From Oscillospiraceae bacterium (lineage in GTDB: Bacteria > Bacillota > Clostridia > Oscillospirales > Oscillospiraceae): a stretch of DNA of 64,000 nt. The notes under the pieces are model-generated. The model searched no databases. It was given only the letters and a program-made list of their open reading frames with translations, and had not been told where the DNA came from. The stretch lies in the NCBI GenBank assembly GCA_017518225.1, contig JAFWVV010000052.1:1-64000 (forward strand), given 5' to 3'. Of the stretch, positions 16,331 through 24,971 are shown in pieces. The position numbers and the translations under genes were made by a program. The first letter of the stretch is position 1; every line of letters begins with the position of its first letter.

Positions 16331-18232
16331 TTATAATACGATCTGCGAAAATACGATGGCCAGAGCCAGCGCCAGCGCCGCCCACAGCGCATAGTCGTTG
16401 ACAACGCCGCTGTGCAGATCATGCATAAAGCTGAAATAATGCCGCCAGTTGTGCTTGAAGCCCCAGAAAAGGTCTCCGCCGCCGACTTGGGAATGGACGC
16501 TCTTTTCGCCGCCGAAGAAAAGATCGTACTTTCCGCCGGCGCGCACGGCGCCCTCGTTCTCGCTGACGCGGTCGTATTTACCCAGCAGCGCCACAAGCGT
16601 TACGCTCAAAAGCGAGACGCCCAGCAGAAGCAGCCAGTTGATCGGATTCCATACGCCGATCTCCACCGCCGTCACCGTGCGGATGGCCGGCATTTCCGTG
16701 CCCAGCGCCGCCGCGATATAGCGTCCGACGTTTTCCACCGCCTGCGCCGCGGGCAGAGTCAGCGTCTTGACGACGGCCTGCGGCAAAAGCCCCGTCGCCA
16801 CGCACAGCAGCGCAAAAACACCCATCGCAAGGCGCATGCCGAAGGGCGCCTCCTTTACTTTTTCAAAGCGCTCCGGCAGCCGTCCGAAGAACACGGACTG
16901 GCTGACCTTGATGAAGGAGGCCAGCGTCAAGGTGCTGGTGACGAGCGCAACGATGGTGACCAGCAGATAACCGATGTGACCGCTCTCCACAGCCTTTTGG
17001 TAGGCGGCCTGATAAATCAGCCACTTGCTGGCAAAGCCGTTGAAGGGCGGGATGCCGCTGATGGAAGCCGCGCCGATCAGAAACAGCGCGGTCGTACGCG
17101 GCATGCGCTTGGCCAGTCCTCCGAGCTGGTTGAGATCGGTGGTGCCGGTCTCGTGCAGCACGGCGCCGGCCGCCAGAAACAGCAGACCCTTGAAGATGGT
17201 GTGATTCATTGCGTGGTAGAGCCCGGAGGAGACGCCCAGCGTCGTCGCCAGTCCTACGGCGGTGAGTACGTAGCCGATCTGGGAGATGCTGTGGAAGGCC
17301 AGCAAACGCTTAAAGTCGTGCTGCGCCAGCGCCATCGTGACGCAAACAAACATGCTCAGGCTGCCGACGACGACCAGCAAAAAGCGGATCGCGCCCAGAT
17401 CCATGTTTTGGAACAGGAAGTAGACCAGACGGATGATCCCGTAGATGCCGGACTTCGTAAGAACGCCGGAGATCAGCACCGAGATCGGGGCCGGCGCCGC
17501 GCCGTGCGCGTCCGCCGCCAGCGGGTGGAAGGGCACCAGAAAGGCCTTGGTGCCAAACCCGACGAACAGCAGCGCAAAGGCGAGCTTTGTGGCGTTATTG
17601 AGATTGCCCGGCAGCAGCAGAGACAACTGCGCCAGACTGAGCGTGTGCGTCTGCGCGTAGAGCATGATGGTTCCGGCCAGGATGCACACCGAGCCGATCG
17701 AGCCGACGACCAGATACTTGAAGGCCGCCTCCAGCGCGCCGGTGACGGTGTTGCGGAAGGCCGTCAGCGCAACGGCGGCAAAGGTGAGGATTTCCACCAT
17801 GACGAACATGTTGAAAAGATCCCCCGACAGCACCAGCCCCAGCACGCCGCCCGCAAGCAGCAGAAACAGGGTGTAGTACTGCGAAACGTTGTCGTCGTGC
17901 TCCATATACTGAATCGAGTAGAGGCAGGCGACGAAAACCGCAACCGCAACCAGCAGCGCGAAAAACAGACTCAGCGCGTCCACCTCAAGGGCAATACCCA
18001 TCGCGTAGCCGCCGGACATGCCGCGGCCGCCCATCCAGTAGGCAATGATCTCTCCGCCAAGCATCACGCGCGGAACGAGCGCAACCAGCAGCGCCAGCGA
18101 GGCGCTGACGCTCAAAAGCGCAAGCGCGGCGCGCACAACCCGGTTTTTGCCCAGCAGCACGACCAGAAAGGCGCCGAGAAACAGCACCATGATCGCGTAG
18201 ATTGGAAAATGCTGATAAGAAAGCCAGTTCAT
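16331..18232 (-). CDS. mbhH: Antiporter-like membrane subunit (MrpD/NuoN-like), apparently with an MbhI-like C-terminal part
   Basis: The 633 residues carry a proton-conducting membrane transporter domain (about 1-500) with the buried charged residues typical of MrpD/NuoLMN (for example HPLAADAHGAAP and SGVLTKSGIYG). MrpD and MbhH proteins are usually near 500 residues. The extra C-terminal ~120 residues have a membrane helix, a polar stretch (FFGGEKSVHSQ, HNWRHYFSFMHD) and a last helix, about the size of the separate MbhI subunit that this operon otherwise lacks. It starts at an ATGA overlap with mbhG. It would form one of the ion-translocating channels. Confidence 0.9.
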   Translation of the reverse strand: MNWLSYQHFPIYAIMVLFLGAFLVVLLGKNRVVRAALALLSVSASLALLVALVPRVMLGGEIIAYWMGGRGMSGGYAMGIALEVDALSLFFALLVAVAVFVACLYSIQYMEHDDNVSQYYTLFLLLAGGVLGLVLSGDLFNMFVMVEILTFAAVALTAFRNTVTGALEAAFKYLVVGSIGSVCILAGTIMLYAQTHTLSLAQLSLLLPGNLNNATKLAFALLFVGFGTKAFLVPFHPLAADAHGAAPAPISVLISGVLTKSGIYGIIRLVYFLFQNMDLGAIRFLLVVVGSLSMFVCVTMALAQHDFKRLLAFHSISQIGYVLTAVGLATTLGVSSGLYHAMNHTIFKGLLFLAAGAVLHETGTTDLNQLGGLAKRMPRTTALFLIGAASISGIPPFNGFASKWLIYQAAYQKAVESGHIGYLLVTIVALVTSTLTLASFIKVSQSVFFGRLPERFEKVKEAPFGMRLAMGVFALLCVATGLLPQAVVKTLTLPAAQAVENVGRYIAAALGTEMPAIRTVTAVEIGVWNPINWLLLLGVSLLSVTLVALLGKYDRVSENEGAVRAGGKYDLFFGGEKSVHSQVGGGDLFWGFKHNWRHYFSFMHDLHSGVVNDYALWAALALALAIVFSQIVL

Positions 18233-18579
18233 CCTCTCAGCCTCCTTACCTCGCGGGTATCCATCGTCCCATACTGCTCATAGATCTTCATGACGAGCGC
18301 AAGGCTCATCGCGGTCACGCAGGCGCTGATGACAATGCTCGTCAGCGTGAGCGCCTGCGGGATGGGATCGACAAAAAAGCTCTCGGGATGCAGCTCGGTG
18401 AAGCTGAAAATCGGCGCCGTGCCGCCGGGATGGAAGCCCACGGAGACGATCAGCAGATTGACGCCGTAGTCCATGATGCTCAGCCCGATAACGGTCTTCA
18501 GCAGGTTATGCTTGGTCACCACGGTATAGAGACCCAAAGCCATGAGGAAAAACGCGCATATGTAGTTCATCAAAATCAT
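18229..18579 (-). CDS. mbhG: MrpC/NuoK-like membrane subunit
   Basis: The 116 residues form three membrane helices of the MrpC/NuoK family (NLLKTVIGLSIMDYGVNLL, then ALTLTSIVISACVTAMSLAL). The start at 18579 overlaps the mbhF stop (ATGA), and its own stop overlaps the mbhH start. Part of the ion-pumping module. Confidence 0.88.
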   Translation of the reverse strand: MILMNYICAFFLMALGLYTVVTKHNLLKTVIGLSIMDYGVNLLIVSVGFHPGGTAPIFSFTELHPESFFVDPIPQALTLTSIVISACVTAMSLALVMKIYEQYGTMDTREVRRLRG

Positions 18580-19043
18580 GCTTCTGCCCCCGCTTTCCGA
18601 TCCGCATCCTGCAAAACGCCGAGCATCAGCAGCGCAACGGAGCTGACGCCGGTAAAGACCTTGACGCCAACGGTGAGGTTCATCCAGAAGATCGTGCCTG
18701 CGCTGTAGAGTTCGCCGATCCGCCCCTGCGCAAACAGGATGTTCTGACAAAACTGCGCGCCGACCGCCGCGCCCATAAATCCCAGCGCCACGTAGGCCGT
18801 CGAAGCCAGCCCCTCCGCATGGTGCACCAGCGAAAAGCTGATGGTCTTCGCCGCCGTCTCGTAGTCATAGGCGAGCACCAGCAGCACGACCACCGCGGAG
18901 ATCAGCACGCCGCCCTGGAATCCGCCGCCCGGGCTCAAATGTCCGTGGAGGATGATATAACAGATATAAACGAGCCCCATGGGCAGGATCATATCCACGC
19001 CGCAGCGCTGCACGACGTTTTTGCGTTCTATGCCGTCTTTCAT
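18576..19043 (-). CDS. mbhF: MrpB-like membrane subunit
   Basis: The 155 residues hold an MnhB-type domain with the hallmark HGHLSPGGGFQGG near residue 33, and four predicted helices. ATGA overlaps join it to mbhE upstream and mbhG downstream. Part of the antiporter module. Confidence 0.88.
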   Translation of the reverse strand: MKDGIERKNVVQRCGVDMILPMGLVYICYIILHGHLSPGGGFQGGVLISAVVVLLVLAYDYETAAKTISFSLVHHAEGLASTAYVALGFMGAAVGAQFCQNILFAQGRIGELYSAGTIFWMNLTVGVKVFTGVSSVALLMLGVLQDADRKAGAEA

Positions 19044-19414
19044 GCCTGCTCATCCTCCTTTTTCTCTTTTTTGTTGAATAAAATCACCAGAATGCCCGCC
19101 ACGGAGGTAACAAGGATAAAGGCCTCGCCCATCGTGTCGTAGCCTCGAAAATCGAAGACCACCGCGCTCACGTCGTTGAGAGCGCGGGCACTTTTGAGGT
19201 TTTCCTGTACAATCGCCGCCGCAGCGCCGTCGGCTTTTGGCGCGTCTTCGCCGGGCCGGCTTTCGCCCTTTTGCGCCTCCTGCAGCAGCTCATAGGCAGA
19301 GCTTTCCATCTGCCTGCCGTCATAGCTGCGGGGCATGGCGGCGAGGGTGACGCTGGCGTAAACGCCAGCAATCAGAAACACCGCCAGGCTGAGCCAGGTC
19401 AAAAACTTCTTCAT
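19040..19414 (-). CDS. mbhE: MbhE-like subunit
   Basis: The 124 residues have an N-terminal helix, a polar extracytoplasmic loop rich in Glu, Ala and Lys (about 30-75), a DFRGYDTMGEAF motif near residue 88 and a second helix before a charged tail (NKKEKKEDEQ). The DxRgyDTxGEa signature matches MbhE, which corresponds to the C-terminal part of MrpA. The true start is the ATG at 19414, overlapping the mbhD stop; the longer frame to 19756 is not used. Confidence 0.85.
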   Translation of the reverse strand: MKKFLTWLSLAVFLIAGVYASVTLAAMPRSYDGRQMESSAYELLQEAQKGESRPGEDAPKADGAAAAIVQENLKSARALNDVSAVVFDFRGYDTMGEAFILVTSVAGILVILFNKKEKKEDEQA

Positions 19415-19665
19415 TGATCGCCGCCCCCTTTGATTTTTCTCAGGGTGACGATGAAGAGCATCGTCGTCAGCGCCACGCCAACCGCCGCCTCGGAGATGGC
19501 GACGTCCGGTGCATGCAGCAAAAGAAACTCTGCCGCAGCGAAGATGCCGGTGATGCTCAGCGCGATCACGGACGAGAGCAGCTTTTCCGACTGTACCGCC
19601 AGGATCGCCGAAACTACAAGCCCCAGCAAAATCAGCGCGTTGAGGATCACAATCCACGTACTCAT
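19411..19665 (-). CDS. mbhD: MbhD-like subunit (DUF4040)
   Basis: The 84 residues with three helices belong to the MbhD/DUF4040 family, equivalent to MrpA helices near its C-terminus. The motif APDVAISEAAVG with its buried acidic residues is characteristic. It overlaps mbhC and mbhE by 4 bases each. Confidence 0.88.
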   Translation of the reverse strand: MSTWIVILNALILLGLVVSAILAVQSEKLLSSVIALSITGIFAAAEFLLLHAPDVAISEAAVGVALTTMLFIVTLRKIKGGGDQ

Positions 19666-20009
19666 TGGCTGTCCCTCCCCAGTTCATCAATCTCCATCGG
19701 TTGCTCCGGACGGATGCCGGCACGGTAGGCGCCCCTGGCCAGCGCGTGGGAGCCAACAGGGTTGGTGACCAGCACCAACAGCCCGATCAGCGCAATCTTC
19801 ACGGCGGAAGAGGGGCTGCCCACGATAAAGATCGCATGCAGGAGGGCGCCGAGACATACGCCAATGATACCGAGCGTCGTCACGCAGGTGCTCGCCTGCA
19901 TGCGGCTGAACACGTCCGGCATAAACAAAATGCCCAGCACGCCGATCAGCGCAAAGAACGCGCCAATTCCGATCAGCACGTCACTGATGATCATCAGCAG
20001 ATGCAGCAT
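19662..20009 (-). CDS. mbhC: MrpG-like subunit
   Basis: About 115 residues with three helices of the MrpG/MnhG family (GVLGILFMPDVFSRMQASTC is diagnostic). I chose the ATG at 20009, which sits directly after a strong AGGAGGGAGGAG, over the upstream in-frame ATG at 20045. It overlaps mbhB by 29 bases and mbhD by 4. Confidence 0.87.
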   Translation of the reverse strand: MLHLLMIISDVLIGIGAFFALIGVLGILFMPDVFSRMQASTCVTTLGIIGVCLGALLHAIFIVGSPSSAVKIALIGLLVLVTNPVGSHALARGAYRAGIRPEQPMEIDELGRDSQ

Positions 20010-20277
20010 GCTCCTCCCTCCTTCCTTTCGCCAAAAAGCGTCCAACCAGCATCGTGTTCACGACGCCGAGCATCGCGCCGATGATGGCAATATCAAGATA
20101 GATCCCCCGGCCGCTGTAAATCGAAAACAGCAGCATCGCACAGCACAGCAATACGTCCGCCGTGTCCGCCGCAACCATGCGATCCGCGCCCGTCGGCCCG
20201 GCCACGAGACGGATCAGGCAGGTGACTGCCAGCGCGCCGAAGAAAACGGCAAAGATGATAAGATCTGTCTGGTTCAT
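19981..20277 (-). CDS. mbhB: MrpF-like subunit
   Basis: The 98 residues with three helices match MrpF/MnhF (RLVAGPTGADRMVAADTAD). The ATG at 20277 overlaps the mbhA stop (ATGA) and has GGGAGG upstream. Confidence 0.87.
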   Translation of the reverse strand: MNQTDLIIFAVFFGALAVTCLIRLVAGPTGADRMVAADTADVLLCCAMLLFSIYSGRGIYLDIAIIGAMLGVVNTMLVGRFLAKGRREEHAASADDHQ

Positions 20278-20792
20278 TTCCAAATCCTCCCGATCCATTT
20301 CTCCATGCGGCCCTTGATGCTCTCGCCCGCCTCAGCGCCCGGCCTGTCGGCCTCGATACAATGGACGTAGAAATAGGTCTGTCCGTCCTGCTCGGCAACA
20401 TCCATGGTAATGGTTCCCGGCGTGAGCGTGATGGAATTGGCCAATGCGGTTTGTCCGTACTCGCTTTTCAGCGAGACCGGAACCTTGACGATGCCGGGCT
20501 TGACGTCTTTGCAGCCGCCCAGCACGAGCGCCGCCATGCGGAGGTTGGACTTTATGAGATCCAGCGGGAAAACACAGACCCAATAAAACAGTCCAACAAA
20601 GAATTTCAGCGGATTTGCCAGCCAGAATGCGCTCTCATGGATGAAAAAGCGCGCCGAAAACAGGGCAGCCAGCAGACTTACCACCGTACCGGCGATCAGG
20701 TTTTGCACATCGACCGTCCAGGTCAGCAGCAGCCAGAACGCAAAACACACGATGAAGGTGGCAATGACCGCCGGAAACTTGGTTTTTCGCAA
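20274..20792 (-). CDS. mbhA: MrpE-like subunit
   Basis: The 172 residues have two to three N-terminal helices and a cytoplasmic C-terminal domain with NSITLTPGTITMDV, the signature of MrpE/MnhE. The start is a TTG preceded by AAAGGAG, about 10 bases away; no ATG is available nearby in frame. It opens the antiporter module of the operon, 30 bases after hypA. Confidence 0.85.
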   Translation of the reverse strand: MRKTKFPAVIATFIVCFAFWLLLTWTVDVQNLIAGTVVSLLAALFSARFFIHESAFWLANPLKFFVGLFYWVCVFPLDLIKSNLRMAALVLGGCKDVKPGIVKVPVSLKSEYGQTALANSITLTPGTITMDVAEQDGQTYFYVHCIEADRPGAEAGESIKGRMEKWIGRIWK

Positions 20793-20822
20793 GGGGGATC
20801 ATCTCCTTTTCCTTGATATGGT

Positions 20823-21164
20823 TTACTCAACTTTGAGATTGTCTACATAGAATTCTCGCCCGCGGATCATACGAATCGCGGTGCTCTGACAGCGGGGGCA
20901 GCAGGCTTTTTTCCGATCCGCCCCGCCCTCGAAGCCGCAGTCATCACATTGAAAGCGCGCCGCAAGCGGCTCCATGACAAGCGCAGCGCCCTCCGCGCAG
21001 CTGCCCCTGGCGGCGATGGGGAAAAACTCCCGCAGGCAGTCCGGCACGAGCCCGGAATACTCGCCGATCGTCAGGCGGATCTCCAGCACCCGCCGAAAGC
21101 CCTCCTGCGCCGCCGCGCGCTCGACGATGCCGATGATGCTGCGGGCAATCGCTAATTCGTGCAT
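20823..21164 (-). CDS. hypA: Hydrogenase nickel-insertion protein HypA
   Basis: The 113-residue protein begins MHELAIA, whose His2 binds nickel, and has a zinc site made of CDDC and CCPRC (about residues 73-93). It delivers Ni to the large subunit. It is placed directly after mbhL (12 bases) and before the antiporter genes. Its usual partner HypB is not encoded in this window. Confidence 0.95.
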   Translation of the reverse strand: MHELAIARSIIGIVERAAAQEGFRRVLEIRLTIGEYSGLVPDCLREFFPIAARGSCAEGAALVMEPLAARFQCDDCGFEGGADRKKACCPRCQSTAIRMIRGREFYVDNLKVE

Positions 21165-21176
21165 AAGCTCTGCCGT

Positions 21177-22259
21177 TCAGCGATCCAGGCAGCTGAAGCA
21201 GGGATCGATGCTTGCGATGATCAGCCCCGCATCCGCCACGGTGTTGCCGCGCAGCATGTGCGGGATCGTCGCGGTGTTCTTAAAGGACGGCACGTGGATG
21301 CTGATACGGTGGTTGTTGAAGCCGCCGTTGCCGACGACCATGTGGCTCAACTGTCCGCGCGGCGCCTCGTGGCGCTTGACAGCCACGCCCTCCTTGATCT
21401 TGAGGAATTTATTGCCGAGGTTGATGGGCCCCTCCGGCAGGTTTTCCAGCGCCTGTCGGATGATCGAAATGCTCTCAAAGCACTCAAGCGCGCGCACGAC
21501 CACGCGATCGAACACGTCGCCGTCCCGGCAGACGGGCACCTGGAAGCTGAATTCTCCGTAGGCCGAATAGGGGGAATCGCGGCGCACGTCCACGTCCACG
21601 CCCGAGGCTCTCGCATGCGGGCCGATCGCACCGAGCCGCAGCGCATCCTCCGTGGTCAGCACGCCGACCTTTTTGGTGCGCAGGGCGATGGTCTTGTCGT
21701 CCTGCACGATATCGGTGATGCGCTTGAGCTTCTCCTGCAGCTTGCCACAGCCGGCGAGCAGATCCCGGCGCAGCGCGTCGTCCACGTCGCGGCGCGCGCC
21801 GCCGATGGTGACCATCGCGTAGTTGACACGGTTGCCGGTCATCCGCTCAAGCAAATCCATCACGAGCTCGCGCTCGTCCCAGATATGCATAAACATGCTG
21901 TCGTGCCCGATGATGTGGCAGGCAATGCCCATCCACAGCAGATGCGAATGCAGGCGCTCCAGCTCCGCCGTGATGACGCGGATGTACTCGCCGCGTCTGG
22001 GCGCTTCAAGGCCGTTGAGCTCCTCCACACACATCGCGTAGGTAAAGGCGTGGGAGTGCGAGCAGATGCCGCAGACGCGCTCGACCAGCACCAGCGTCTG
22101 GATGGCGTTGCGCTCGGTGGCCAGCTTCTCAATGCCGCGGTGGTTGTAGCCGATAAACACCTCCGCGTCGCATATGAGCTCTCCCTCGGTGTAGAGCCTG
22201 GCATGGATCGGCTCCTCCAGCGCAGGGTGGTAAGGGCCGATCGGTACGATATAGCTCAT
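21177..22259 (-). CDS. mbhL: [NiFe]-hydrogenase large subunit (group 4, NuoD-like)
   Basis: The 360 residues contain both nickel-ligand pairs: RVCGICSHSH (C63, C66) and DPCFSC (C354, C357). The full set of four cysteines marks an active hydrogenase rather than NuoD or the sulfane reductase MbsL. The protein ends only three residues after the last cysteine (CLDR), so there is no C-terminal peptide for a maturation protease to remove. It follows mbhK with one base between them, and hypA comes next. The reaction is 2 H+ plus 2 electrons from ferredoxin to H2. Confidence 0.95.
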   Translation of the reverse strand: MSYIVPIGPYHPALEEPIHARLYTEGELICDAEVFIGYNHRGIEKLATERNAIQTLVLVERVCGICSHSHAFTYAMCVEELNGLEAPRRGEYIRVITAELERLHSHLLWMGIACHIIGHDSMFMHIWDERELVMDLLERMTGNRVNYAMVTIGGARRDVDDALRRDLLAGCGKLQEKLKRITDIVQDDKTIALRTKKVGVLTTEDALRLGAIGPHARASGVDVDVRRDSPYSAYGEFSFQVPVCRDGDVFDRVVVRALECFESISIIRQALENLPEGPINLGNKFLKIKEGVAVKRHEAPRGQLSHMVVGNGGFNNHRISIHVPSFKNTATIPHMLRGNTVADAGLIIASIDPCFSCLDR

Positions 22260-22260
22260 C

Positions 22261-22662
22261 TTACTGCTCCTCCTTCGTCCTGTTCATGTTGTCGACCAGC
22301 TCGCACAGCGGCGTAACCATGATCTGGCCCTTGCCCTGCATCTCCAGCATGTCCTCCGGCAGAAAAAGCCGCCGGGTGGCGTCCAGCCCCTCAAATTCAA
22401 GGCCGAAGAGCTCGTTGAGCTCGCGCTCCGGCCAGGAGGCTGCCACGTCGTAGATGTCGCTGATCGACGGCAGCTTCCATTCCCCGACAAGCTGATAGCT
22501 TTCGACGTCCGGATCCACCGCGTAATCCCAACTGACCACAATCTGACCGTCCTTGTCGACGTAGCCGTGGATCATCACGAGATAGCGCCCCTCTTTTTTC
22601 ATGCGCTCTGCGATGGGAACGATCTGATCTCTGGTGATCTGTGTGATTTTATATGCCTGCAT
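22261..22662 (-). CDS. mbhK: NuoC-like hydrogenase subunit
   Basis: The 133 residues match the NuoC/30-kDa subunit family, with ASWPERELNELFGLEFEG (about residues 68-85) as the diagnostic stretch. It binds the large subunit and supports the interface with the other soluble subunits. GAGGTG lies upstream of its ATG, 32 bases after hypE. In Pyrococcus mbh operons K and L lie between J and M/N; here they open the structural part, directly behind the hyp genes. Confidence 0.9.
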   Translation of the reverse strand: MQAYKITQITRDQIVPIAERMKKEGRYLVMIHGYVDKDGQIVVSWDYAVDPDVESYQLVGEWKLPSISDIYDVAASWPERELNELFGLEFEGLDATRRLFLPEDMLEMQGKGQIMVTPLCELVDNMNRTKEEQ

Positions 22663-22694
22663 ACTCCTTCACCTCTATCGTCAATTTTTTCTTT

Positions 22695-23693
22695 TCAACA
22701 AATACGCGGCAGCTGCGCGCCGGAGAGCTTTTGCAGCATCCGGCTGCCGCCCGGCGCGGTCTGCAGCGTCAAACGCCCGGGATATCTCTCCGTCACCGTG
22801 CCGATGCACACAGCGTCCTTTCCCTCGGGGCGCCGGCGCATCGCCGCCAGCAGCCGCTCCGCGTCCTCCGGCGCCACGACGCACAGAAGCTTTCCTTCGT
22901 TGGCGCAATAGAGCGGATCGAGCCCTAAAAGCGCGCAGGCAGCCTGCACCTCGCCGCGCAGAGGCAGCGCCTCCTCCTGCAGTTCAATGCCGAAGCTTCT
23001 GCCCTCGACAAACTCGCACAGCGTCGTCGCTACGCCGCCGCGCGTGGGATCGCGCAGCACGCGGATCGCCGCCCCCGTTTCGAACATCGCCTCGCACAGC
23101 GCGCCGAGCGGCGCACAGTCCGAGCACAAGTCGCTCTGCAGCATGCCGCTTCGCGCGAGCATGATCGCCGTACCGTGATCGCCGATCGTACCGGAGACGA
23201 GCACCGCGTCGCCCGGGCGTATTGCATCCGGACAGAGGCCCGGATGCTCTAAAAAGCCGACGCCGGCGGTGTTGACGTAAATTTTATCGCCGCGCCCGCG
23301 CTCGACCACCTTGGTGTCGCCGGTGACGATCTGCACGCCCGCCTCATCGGCGGCCGCGCGCATCGAGGCGAGCACGCGCTCCAAATCCCGCAGCGGAAGC
23401 CCCTCTTCCAGAATGAGCGCACAGCTTAAGTACTTCGGCGTTCCGCCGCCCATGCACAGGTCGTTGACCGTGCCGCAGACGGCAAGCCTGCCGATATCCC
23501 CGCCGGGAAAAAAGATGGGATCTACCACGAAGCTGTCGGTGGAAAAGACCAGCTTCTCCGCGCCGGAAAGCAGCGCACCGTCGCCCAGCGCGCGCAGCGC
23601 GGGGTTTTCAAAGGCGGGTACGATATATTCTTCGATCAAGCGGGCCGTCTTTTTTCCCCCGCTGCCGTAGTCCAAAGTAATCAATTCGTCCAT
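22695..23693 (-). CDS. hypE: Hydrogenase maturation protein HypE
   Basis: The 332-residue PurM-like enzyme dehydrates the carbamoyl group on its own C-terminal cysteine to thiocyanate, the source of the iron-bound cyanides. The conserved end PRIC is intact. The start region ITLDYGSGGKKT and the ATP-binding stretches GTVNDLCMGG and GDTKVVERG are typical. I chose the ATG at 23693, two bases after the hypD stop; the frame's longer N-terminus overlaps hypD and is not conserved. Confidence 0.95.
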   Translation of the reverse strand: MDELITLDYGSGGKKTARLIEEYIVPAFENPALRALGDGALLSGAEKLVFSTDSFVVDPIFFPGGDIGRLAVCGTVNDLCMGGGTPKYLSCALILEEGLPLRDLERVLASMRAAADEAGVQIVTGDTKVVERGRGDKIYVNTAGVGFLEHPGLCPDAIRPGDAVLVSGTIGDHGTAIMLARSGMLQSDLCSDCAPLGALCEAMFETGAAIRVLRDPTRGGVATTLCEFVEGRSFGIELQEEALPLRGEVQAACALLGLDPLYCANEGKLLCVVAPEDAERLLAAMRRRPEGKDAVCIGTVTERYPGRLTLQTAPGGSRMLQKLSGAQLPRIC

Positions 23694-23695
23694 AG

Positions 23696-24763
23696 CTACA
23701 CCGTCTGATATTGATAGGCCGCCGCGCAGGCGCCCTCCGAGGAGACCATGCAAGGCCCTACCGGATCCTCCGGCGTGCACTTCGCGCCGAAGAGCGGGCA
23801 GTCGCCCGGCCGGCAGCGGCCGCAAATCACATCACCGCAGCGGCAGGCCGTCGTCTGTTTTGCCGACGGCGTGGAAACGCCGAATTTCTTTTCCGCATCA
23901 AAAGCCGCCAGCTCTTCCCGCAGCCCGAGGCCGCTGTTTTCGATCTCGCCAAGGCCGCGCCAGCAGTCGCGCCGCGCTCGCAGGCAGCGCTCGAGCATCG
24001 CCCGTGCCAGCTGGTTGCCCTGCGCGCGCACCGCGCGCGGATAGGCGTTTTCCAATGCTGCCCGGCCCTCGCTCAGCTGCCGCAGCAGCAGATACAGCGC
24101 GCGTAAAATCTCCGCCGGCTCAAAGCCGCCCACGACGGCAGGCAGGCCGTATTCCTCCGGCAGAAAGCGGAAGCCCTCCGCGCCAATGATCGTCGCCACG
24201 TGTCCGGGGCAGAGAAACGCCTGCACCGAAACATCCTTTTGCGCCAGCAGCGCGCGCAGCGCAGGCTCGACGGTTTTGAGCATCGACCAGACGGAAAAAT
24301 TTTTCACGCCCTGCTCGCGCGCCGCCAGCACCGCCGCGGCGGTGCCGGGCGCAGTAGTCTCAAAGCCGACGCCGAGAAAAACCACTTCCTTATCGGGGTT
24401 TTTCGCAGCAAGGCCGACAGCGTCGAGCGGAGAATAAACGAGCTCCACCCGCGCGCCCTGCGCGCGGCGGCGCTGCAGACTGTCGCCGGGGACGCTGCCC
24501 GGCACGCGCAGCATGTCGCCGTAGCAGGCGAGAATCAACCGCGGCTCCATCGCCAGCGTCAGCGCCGCGTCAATCTGCTCGCTCGCCGTCACACAGACGG
24601 GGCAGCCGGGGCCGGAGAGCAGCTCCACGCCCGGCGGCAGCAGCGTCTTCAGCCCGGCGCGGGCAATCGACATCGTATGCGTACCGCAGACCTCCATCAG
24701 CCGCGCCTGCAGCGGCGGGAGCTTTCGGATTTCCTCCAGCCAGAAAGCCGCTTCAGCGTGCAT
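23696..24763 (-). CDS. hypD: Hydrogenase maturation protein HypD
   Basis: The 355-residue scaffold, together with HypC, assembles Fe(CN)2CO. Conserved motifs are CGTHTMSIARAG (about 27-38), GPGCPVCVT (about 52-60) and CPGHVATIIG, plus a cysteine-rich C-terminus (CRCGDVICGRC and CPLFGAKC) that holds a [4Fe-4S] cluster. The ATG at 24763 overlaps the end of hypC and follows GGGAGG. Length fits the family. Confidence 0.95.
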   Translation of the reverse strand: MHAEAAFWLEEIRKLPPLQARLMEVCGTHTMSIARAGLKTLLPPGVELLSGPGCPVCVTASEQIDAALTLAMEPRLILACYGDMLRVPGSVPGDSLQRRRAQGARVELVYSPLDAVGLAAKNPDKEVVFLGVGFETTAPGTAAAVLAAREQGVKNFSVWSMLKTVEPALRALLAQKDVSVQAFLCPGHVATIIGAEGFRFLPEEYGLPAVVGGFEPAEILRALYLLLRQLSEGRAALENAYPRAVRAQGNQLARAMLERCLRARRDCWRGLGEIENSGLGLREELAAFDAEKKFGVSTPSAKQTTACRCGDVICGRCRPGDCPLFGAKCTPEDPVGPCMVSSEGACAAAYQYQTV

Positions 24764-24971
24764 CGCGCAGCGCCTCCCAGTCCGCCAGATCCTCCAGCGC
24801 CTGCTGCTCCGGCAGACGCTCGATGGCAAAGCCCGCGTGGACGATCACGTAGTCGCCGAGCTTCGGATTGTCAATGAAATCAACGCGGATCGCGCGGCGC
24901 AGCCCGAGGGACTCGCCGATGGCGTCCTTGCCGTGGATCTCAATCAGTTTTAAAGGCGCTGCCAGACACAT
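24753..24971 (-). CDS. hypC: Hydrogenase maturation chaperone HypC
   Basis: The 72-residue protein begins MCLAAPLK; Cys2 is the conserved iron-complex ligand after loss of Met1. The stretch VGDYVIVHAGFA appears here as LGDYVIVHAGFA. It overlaps hypF by 32 bases and hypD by 11, showing tight coupling. Confidence 0.95.
   Translation of the reverse strand: MCLAAPLKLIEIHGKDAIGESLGLRRAIRVDFIDNPKLGDYVIVHAGFAIERLPEQQALEDLADWEALRDAR

Noticed and set aside
21177..22259. Large subunit as MbsL (sulfane reductase) or NuoD
   Set aside because: Those lack part of the nickel-ligand set; here CGIC and DPCFSC are both complete, and a full set of hyp genes is present.
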